This document shows, piece by piece, positions 58,744-64,000 of a stretch of 64,000 bases of DNA (the stretch's first letter is position 1; every line of letters begins with the position of its first letter). The stretch lies in NCBI RefSeq assembly GCF_003856975.1, contig NZ_CP033107.1, positions 2,356,001 to 2,420,000 on the forward strand, given 5' to 3'. The stretch is from Plantibacter sp. PA-3-X8 (GTDB taxonomy: Bacteria > Actinomycetota > Actinomycetes > Actinomycetales > Microbacteriaceae). A program made the translations under genes and the position numbers. Under the pieces are notes generated by a model. The model had not been told where the DNA came from. It did not search any database and saw only the letters and a list, made by a program, of their open reading frames with translations.

Positions 58744-61674
58744 ATGGCGACAATCCTGCTTGTTTTTGCTGCGATCGCCGTCGCCACGCCCACACTCACT
58801 CGAGTGCTGTCGACGAAGGTCTTCTACTTCATCGCGTGTATGCCCGCGGCGGCATTCGTCTGGACGCTCTTCCAAACCGGCACGGTCACGGCCGGCGGCA
58901 CGGTCGTCGAGACGATCGAGTGGATCCCGCAACTGAGCATCGCGCTCTCGTTCCGGATGGACACGCTCGCCTGGCTGCTGTCCCTCGTGGTCACCGGCGT
59001 CGGTGCTCTCGTATTGCTCTACTGCGGCCGCTACTTCTCCTCGACCGAGCCCGGCCTCGGTCGCTTCGCCGCGCTCCTCTTCGCCTTCGCCGGCACGATG
59101 TTCGGTCTCGTGACCGCCGACGACATCATCGTCATGTTCATGTTCTGGGAGATCACGAGTGTGCTCTCCTACCTGCTCATCGGGCACTACACCGATCGCA
59201 AGGAGAGTCGCGGTGCCGCGCTCCAGGCGCTCCTGGTGACGACCTTCGGCGGGCTCGTCATGCTCGTGGGCGTCATCATGATCTCCGTGCAGGCGCAGAG
59301 CACCTCGCTCGCCTCGATCGTCGAGCAGGGTCTGACCGGCCCCGCGACCACCGTCGCCATCCTCCTCATCCTCGTCGGCGCGATCTCGAAGTCGGCGCTC
59401 GTGCCGTTCCACTTCTGGCTGCCGGCCGCGATGGCCGCACCGACGCCCGTGAGCGCATACCTGCACGCTGCGGCGATGGTGAAGGCCGGGATCTACCTCG
59501 TCGCGAGACTCGCTCCCGGTTACGCCGACACCCCGGGTTGGGACGCGATGCTCGTCGGCCTGGGTGTCCTCACCATGGTCGCCGGTGCCTGGCGGTCGCT
59601 GCGTCAGTACGACCTCAAGCTGGTCCTGGCCTACGGGACGGTGAGCCAACTCGGATTCCTCATGGTCATCTCGGGGTACGGCACCCGTGATTCGGCCCTG
59701 GCCGCCGTCGCGCTCCTGCTTGCTCACGCCATCTACAAGGCGGCACTCTTCCTCGTCGTCGGCATCATCGACCACCGCGCTGGGACGCGTGACTGGAGGC
59801 ACCTCTCCGGTCTCGGGCGTCAGACGCCGGTGCTCGCCGTCATCGCGGCGATCGCGGTCGCGTCGATGGCCGGCATCCCACCGCTCTTCGGGTTCGTCGC
59901 GAAGGAGGCCGTCTTCACCTCGCTGCTGGAGGGCGCGCTCGAGGGTGACGTGTGGGGTTGGGTCGCGATCATCGGGACCGCCGTCGGGTCCGTGTTGACC
60001 GTCGCGTACAGCGCCCGGTTCCTCTGGGGTGCCTTCGGAGACCGGCGCGGCGCCGCGCCGACCGAACTGCATGCCGAATCCGGAACGATCATGATCGCGC
60101 CGGGCATCCTCGCCGTCGCGACCATCGCTCTCGGCTTCGCGACGAAGCCCATCGATACGGTGCTCGCGCCCTACGCGGACTCCGTGGGGGAGGGCGACTA
60201 CCACCTCGCGCTCTGGCACGGCCTCGAGCCGGCGCTCGGCATCTCGGCCGTCGTCGTGCTGCTCGGTCTGCTGCTCTTCCGCTGGAGGCTCCCGGTCGCG
60301 CGTCTGCAGGACCGCCTGCCACCCCTCATCGACTCCTCGAAGGGGTACTGGGCGGCGACCCAGGGCATCGACCGGCTCTCCGCGAAGGTTACCCTGTTCG
60401 CCCAGCGCGGCGGGCTCGTCCAGTACCTGTCCACCATCCTCGTGGTCTTCGTCCTGACCCTCGGCACGATCGCCCTCCTCGGGCGCGCCTGGCCGAGTGA
60501 GATCCGGCTGTGGGACTACCCCGCCCAGGTGGCCATCGCCTTCATCATGGCGACCGCGGCGATCGCGGCCGCCCGGGCGAAGCAGCGCATGGCCGCCGTG
60601 CTGCTCGTCGGCGTCACCGGGTTCGGGCTCGTCGCGCTGTTCGCCCTGCACGGCGCTCCCGACCTCGCGCTGACCCAGGCCCTCGTCGAGACGATCACGA
60701 TCGTGGTGTTCGTCCTCGTGCTCCGCCGACTCCCGGCCAAGATCGCCCAGCGCAACGCCCCGGTCCACCGCGTCCGTCGGGTCGTCATCGGCACGCTGAC
60801 CGGCCTGGTCATGGGGCTCATCGGGATCATCGCCCTCGGCGCCCGACAGGCCGAGAGCATTGCGACCGAGCTGCCCAGGCTCGCCGTCGAGGAGGGCCAC
60901 GGCAAGAACATCGTCAACGTGATGCTCGTCGACATCCGGGCCTGGGACACCATGGGCGAGATCTCCGTGCTCGTCGTGGTGGCCACCGGCATCGCGAGCC
61001 TGCTCTTCGTCTCACAGCGGGGCGCCGAGGTCCCGCGCCTCAGCGGTGCGCGGCGTCGACGGATCCCGGGCCTCCGATCCCAGGTCGTGTCAGACCCCCA
61101 CCTCGCGGACAGCGAGATGGAAGCACCTCGCGACGCGGTGGGGCGGCACTCATGGCTCATCGGTGGCCGGGCGATCGCCGAGGCGAACCGTTCGATCCTC
61201 CTCGAAGTCCTCGTGCGGCTCCTCTTCCACCCGGCGATCGTCGTCTCCGTCTTCCTGCTCTTCGTCGGCCACAACGAGCCGGGTGGTGGCTTCGCCGGCG
61301 GTCTGCTCGCCGGCCTCGCGCTTGTGATGCGGTATCTCGCCGGCGGACGCTACGAGCTCGGCGAAGCCGTGCCGATCGATGCGGGCAAGGTGCTCGGCGT
61401 CGGACTGCTGCTCGCGGTGGGGACGGCCGTCGGTTCCCTGTTCTTCGGCGGTGAGGCGCTCCAGTCCGCGTACTTCTCGGCCGACGTCCCGATCCTCGGA
61501 CACCTCTCGTTCGGCACGTCCAGCATCTTCGACATCGGCGTCTACCTCGTCGTCGTCGGACTGGCGCTCGACATCCTGCGCAGCCTCGGGGCCGAAGTCG
61601 ACCGTCAACAGGAGGAAGCCGACATCGACGAGCAGAGTACGGACGAGTTCTCGGCGAGTGAGGCCGAGCAATGA
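58744..61674 (+). CDS. mrpA: Multisubunit Na+/H+ antiporter subunit A with fused subunit B (MrpA/B)
   Basis: The 976-residue protein is related to respiratory complex I subunit NuoL. It has about 20 membrane helices, the proton-channel segment (FMFWEITSVLSYLLIGHY with the key Glu, about 136) and ALVPFHFWLPAAMAAPTPVS with a key Lys before it (SKSALV, near 218). After a hydrophilic stretch rich in Arg (~770-810) an MrpB-like domain follows (FLLFVGHNEPGGGFAGGLLA, about 840), so there is no separate mrpB. The complex exchanges Na+ for H+ and supports pH and salt tolerance. mrpC overlaps the stop (ATGA). Confidence 0.95.
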   Translation: MATILLVFAAIAVATPTLTRVLSTKVFYFIACMPAAAFVWTLFQTGTVTAGGTVVETIEWIPQLSIALSFRMDTLAWLLSLVVTGVGALVLLYCGRYFSSTEPGLGRFAALLFAFAGTMFGLVTADDIIVMFMFWEITSVLSYLLIGHYTDRKESRGAALQALLVTTFGGLVMLVGVIMISVQAQSTSLASIVEQGLTGPATTVAILLILVGAISKSALVPFHFWLPAAMAAPTPVSAYLHAAAMVKAGIYLVARLAPGYADTPGWDAMLVGLGVLTMVAGAWRSLRQYDLKLVLAYGTVSQLGFLMVISGYGTRDSALAAVALLLAHAIYKAALFLVVGIIDHRAGTRDWRHLSGLGRQTPVLAVIAAIAVASMAGIPPLFGFVAKEAVFTSLLEGALEGDVWGWVAIIGTAVGSVLTVAYSARFLWGAFGDRRGAAPTELHAESGTIMIAPGILAVATIALGFATKPIDTVLAPYADSVGEGDYHLALWHGLEPALGISAVVVLLGLLLFRWRLPVARLQDRLPPLIDSSKGYWAATQGIDRLSAKVTLFAQRGGLVQYLSTILVVFVLTLGTIALLGRAWPSEIRLWDYPAQVAIAFIMATAAIAAARAKQRMAAVLLVGVTGFGLVALFALHGAPDLALTQALVETITIVVFVLVLRRLPAKIAQRNAPVHRVRRVVIGTLTGLVMGLIGIIALGARQAESIATELPRLAVEEGHGKNIVNVMLVDIRAWDTMGEISVLVVVATGIASLLFVSQRGAEVPRLSGARRRRIPGLRSQVVSDPHLADSEMEAPRDAVGRHSWLIGGRAIAEANRSILLEVLVRLLFHPAIVVSVFLLFVGHNEPGGGFAGGLLAGLALVMRYLAGGRYELGEAVPIDAGKVLGVGLLLAVGTAVGSLFFGGEALQSAYFSADVPILGHLSFGTSSIFDIGVYLVVVGLALDILRSLGAEVDRQQEEADIDEQSTDEFSASEAEQ

Positions 61675-62150
61675 GCGCCTCACTGACCCTCGTCGTCCTG
61701 ATGGCCGTCATGTACGGCACCGGGGTGTACGTCATGCTCGAGCGGAGCCTCACCAGGTTCCTCATCGGGTTCGTGCTCGTCGGCAACGCGACGAACCTCC
61801 TCATCCTGATCATGAGCGGCCCGAGCGGCACCGCACCGCTCGTCACGGGCACCGCCTCCGACGACCGCATGGTCGATCCGGTGCCGCAGGTGCTCATGCT
61901 CACGGCCATCGTCATCAACTTCGGTGTGACCGCCTTCATCCTGGCGCTCATCTACCGGACCTGGTGGTTGGCACAGCTCGGCGACGAGGGTGACACCCTC
62001 AGCGATGAGCACGCCGACGACACCGAGGCGGCGACGGAGGCGGTCTTCAACCAGGTCGACCTGGACGACGAGGCCATCCAACGGGTCCTCGACGAGAGCA
62101 ACGAGCACGGCGACGACAGTCACACGACCAGGAAGGGGGCAGGCGAATGA
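61671..62150 (+). CDS. mrpC: Na+/H+ antiporter subunit C (MrpC, NuoK-like)
   Basis: The 159-residue protein has three membrane helices and resembles NuoK: VMYGTGVYVMLERSLTRFLI (about 12-31), FVLVGNATNLLILIMSGPSG and PVPQVLMLTAIVINFGVTAF. A ~45-residue acidic C-terminal tail (DEGDTLSDEHADDTEAATEA) extends beyond the usual 110-residue family length. The gene overlaps both neighbours by four bases, in the order A-C-D-E. Confidence 0.95.
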   Translation: MSASLTLVVLMAVMYGTGVYVMLERSLTRFLIGFVLVGNATNLLILIMSGPSGTAPLVTGTASDDRMVDPVPQVLMLTAIVINFGVTAFILALIYRTWWLAQLGDEGDTLSDEHADDTEAATEAVFNQVDLDDEAIQRVLDESNEHGDDSHTTRKGAGE

Positions 62151-63715
62151 ACGCACTCGTCCCGCTCGTGGTCATGATCCCGCTGATCGGCTCGGCGATC
62201 GCGCTCATGTTCCGCAACCGCCGCAAGACGCAGGTGGCGATCAGCGTCGTCGCGCTCACCGCGGTGACCGTGATCAGCGCGATCCTGCTCGCGGCAGTCG
62301 ACCAGAGCGGCACGATCGTCGTGGAGCTGGGCGGCTGGTCCCCGCCGTGGGGCATCGTGCTCGTCGTCGACCGGCTGTCGGCGATCATGCTGCTCGTCGC
62401 GGCCCTGATGCTGCTGGGCGTCCTCATCTTCGCCATCGGTCAGGGCATCGTCGACGGCGACCGCGAGACGCCGGTGTCGATCTTCCACCCGACCTACCTG
62501 GTCCTGGCGGCCGGGCTGTTCGACGCCTTCGTCGCGGGCGACCTCTTCAACATGTACGTCGGCTTCGAGATGCTCCTCGCCTCCAGCTACGTGCTCCTCA
62601 CCCTGGGCGGCACCGGAGCACGGATCCGCGCCGGCGTCACCTACATCGTCATCAGCCTCATGTCGTCGCTGCTCTTCGTCGCCGCGATCGCCCTCATCTA
62701 CGGCGCGACGGGCACGGTGACGATCGCCCTTGTGGCAGACCGCGTGCGCGACCTGCCGATGGAGGTGCAGGCGATCCTCTGCGCCGCACTGCTGCTCGGG
62801 TTCGCGGTGAAGGCGGCGGTGTTCCCGCTGTCGTTCTGGCTGCCCGACTCCTACCCGACCGCGCCGGCGCCGGTCACGGCGGTCTTCGCCGGCCTGCTGA
62901 CGAAGGTCGGTGTGTACGCGATCATCCGGACCGACACGCTCATCTTCAAGGACGTGCCGCTGGCGACACCGTTGATGGTCATCGCCTTCCTGACCCTGCT
63001 CATCGGCATCTTCGGCGCGGTCGCCCAGGCCGACATCAAACGACTGTTGTCGTTCACTCTGGTGAGCCATATCGGCTACATGATCTTCGGCATCGCCGTC
63101 GGCGGGGTCGCCGGTACCGCCGCGACGATCTACTACATCGTCCACCACATCGTCGTCCAGACCACGCTGTTCCTCACCACCGGTCTCGTCGAGCGGATCG
63201 GCGGGACGACCTCCATCTCCCGCCTCGGCGGGATCCTGAAGGCCTCGCCGATCGTCGGCGTGCTCTTCTTCATCGGAGCGATGAACCTCGGCGGCATCCC
63301 GCCGTTCTCGGGCTTCCTCGGCAAGATCGGGCTGTTCCAGGCGGGTGTCGCCCTGGGCGACCCGCTGTCGTACATCCTCATCGCCGCCGGAGCCGCGACC
63401 TCGCTCCTGACCCTGTACGCCCTGGCGCGCGTGTGGAACATGGGCTTCTGGCGTGGGAAGGACGAGGTCGCCGGATACTCCTCGCCGTTGCTCGACCAGC
63501 TCGCGGAGAGCCCCGAGGACTCGGGGTCGGTCGACACCAAGACCATCTCGCGCCCGATGATCGGTGCCACGACCGGCATGGTCGCGTTGACCCTCGCCCT
63601 GACGGTCTTCGCGGGGCCGCTCTTCGGACTGGCCACGCGGGCCGCTGAGAACATCGAGGACCCGGACAACTACATCACCGCGGTCTTCCCCGACGGAACG
63701 GAGCACCTGAAGTAA
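62147..63715 (+). CDS. mrpD: Na+/H+ antiporter subunit D (MrpD, NuoN/M-like)
   Basis: The 522-residue protein is a complex I NuoM/N relative with about 14 membrane helices. The conserved Glu lies in DLFNMYVGFEMLLASSYVLL (about 137), and the Lys in GFAVKAAVFPLSFWLPDSYP (about 222), both needed for proton transfer in homologues. QADIKRLLSFTLVSHIGYMI and FLGKIGLFQAGVA are further family motifs. It overlaps mrpC by four bases and mrpE by one. Confidence 0.95.
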   Translation: MNALVPLVVMIPLIGSAIALMFRNRRKTQVAISVVALTAVTVISAILLAAVDQSGTIVVELGGWSPPWGIVLVVDRLSAIMLLVAALMLLGVLIFAIGQGIVDGDRETPVSIFHPTYLVLAAGLFDAFVAGDLFNMYVGFEMLLASSYVLLTLGGTGARIRAGVTYIVISLMSSLLFVAAIALIYGATGTVTIALVADRVRDLPMEVQAILCAALLLGFAVKAAVFPLSFWLPDSYPTAPAPVTAVFAGLLTKVGVYAIIRTDTLIFKDVPLATPLMVIAFLTLLIGIFGAVAQADIKRLLSFTLVSHIGYMIFGIAVGGVAGTAATIYYIVHHIVVQTTLFLTTGLVERIGGTTSISRLGGILKASPIVGVLFFIGAMNLGGIPPFSGFLGKIGLFQAGVALGDPLSYILIAAGAATSLLTLYALARVWNMGFWRGKDEVAGYSSPLLDQLAESPEDSGSVDTKTISRPMIGATTGMVALTLALTVFAGPLFGLATRAAENIEDPDNYITAVFPDGTEHLK

Positions 63716-64000
63716 TGCAACCGTCACGTCGTCGCGCACTGTTCAGCCAGGCCCTCCTCCTGGCCGGACTCATCCTGCTCTGGTGTCTCCTCTGGGGGAT
63801 GTTCGACCTGCTCACCCTCGTGACCGGCCTCGGGGTCGCGTTGCTGGTGTCGTTCCTGTTCTACCTGCCGGCCGTCGAGCTGAGCGGCCGCATCAACCTC
63901 TGGTGGACCGCGATCTTCCTGGGCAAGCTCCTCGTCGACATCGTGCGGGCGAGTGCGGAGATCGCGTGGCTCGTCCTCAAGCCGAGGTTCCGTTCCAGTA
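63715..64000 (+). CDS. mrpE: Na+/H+ antiporter subunit E (MrpE), 3' truncated by the window
   Basis: The first 95 codons are present. The N-terminus has a basic MQPSRRRALFSQ followed by two hydrophobic segments (LLLAGLILLWCLLWGMFDLL and FLFYLPAVELSG region) and the MrpE-like LLVDIVRASAEIAWLVLKPR (about 70-90). The ATG shares a base with the mrpD stop (TAATG). Subunits F and G are expected downstream. Confidence 0.92.
   Translation, partial: MQPSRRRALFSQALLLAGLILLWCLLWGMFDLLTLVTGLGVALLVSFLFYLPAVELSGRINLWWTAIFLGKLLVDIVRASAEIAWLVLKPRFRSS

Noticed and set aside
1..64000. CRISPR arrays, insertion sequences, prophage genes, integrases and att sites
   Set aside because: No regularly spaced repeats, transposase or integrase motifs, or phage structural genes were seen, and the two tRNA genes have no adjacent integrase or repeated 3' end.

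Overview
The window is one stretch of a GC-rich (roughly 70%) actinobacterial chromosome, most likely from the family Microbacteriaceae. This placement is an inference from gene content and layout: a tandem AdnA/AdnB-type helicase-nuclease pair, nudC next to a UvrD2-like helicase, DUF3039 and DUF2277 proteins, a fused PhzE-type anthranilate synthase, a fused MrpA/B antiporter subunit, and a tmRNA tag reading ANSKRTDFALAA. Coding density is very high. Many genes overlap by 1-4 bases (ATGA, GTGA or TGATG junctions), and several starts are GTG. I saw no insertion sequence, prophage, CRISPR array or integron, and no marked change in composition. The window looks like core chromosome with one variable cell-surface island.

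Layout. (1) 1-9846: DNA repair and housekeeping. It holds the end of an AdnA-like subunit, AdnB, a kinase-fold protein that has lost its catalytic residues, NudC, a UvrD2-like helicase and an orphan E1/ThiF-like protein. (2) 9934-15578: an inactive-looking zinc metalloprotease homologue, a PDZ-Lon protease and a UPF0182 membrane protein. (3) 15682-17635: initiator tRNA, alanine dehydrogenase and a divergent Lrp/AsnC regulator. (4) 17636-21412: a glycine betaine/proline ABC transporter operon with a long leader and a strong terminator. (5) 21429-24433: an aminotransferase and an HtrA-like protease. (6) 24555-34738: a cell-surface glycopolymer (teichoic-acid-like) cluster with glycosyltransferases, a CDP-alcohol transferase, a CDP-glycerol polymerase-like enzyme, an acyltransferase, a TagGH/Wzm-Wzt-type exporter and a sugar/alcohol-phosphate nucleotidyltransferase. 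(7) 35010-38338: an ABC exporter whose ATPase carries a histone-H1-like N-terminal tail. (8) 38404-44299: DUF3039, pncB, murI-rph-rdgB, a cation efflux protein, a DedA protein and tRNA-Leu. (9) 44387-46456: a tryptophan attenuator with its leader peptide, then a fused anthranilate synthase. (10) 46525-48080: nnrE, DUF2277 and a barstar-like protein. (11) 48176-52744: a compact Tad pilus/secretion locus. (12) 52767-58667: an MFS transporter, prfB, ftsE-ftsX, smpB and the tmRNA gene. (13) 58744-64000: an mrp sodium/proton antiporter operon running off the end.

Three regulatory patterns stand out. A complete trp attenuator is visible, with alternating CCGCC/GGCGG segments and tandem Trp codons in a leader peptide that appears to be translated from a leaderless transcript. 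About ten genes have a TANNNT -10 box 6-9 bases before the start codon, most without a Shine-Dalgarno sequence, which points to widespread leaderless transcription. A long inverted repeat between ald and its Lrp-type neighbour looks like an operator. No clearly novel defence or mobile system was found. The least conventional items are the H1-tailed ABC ATPase, the degenerate kinase-fold protein and the orphan E1-like protein.
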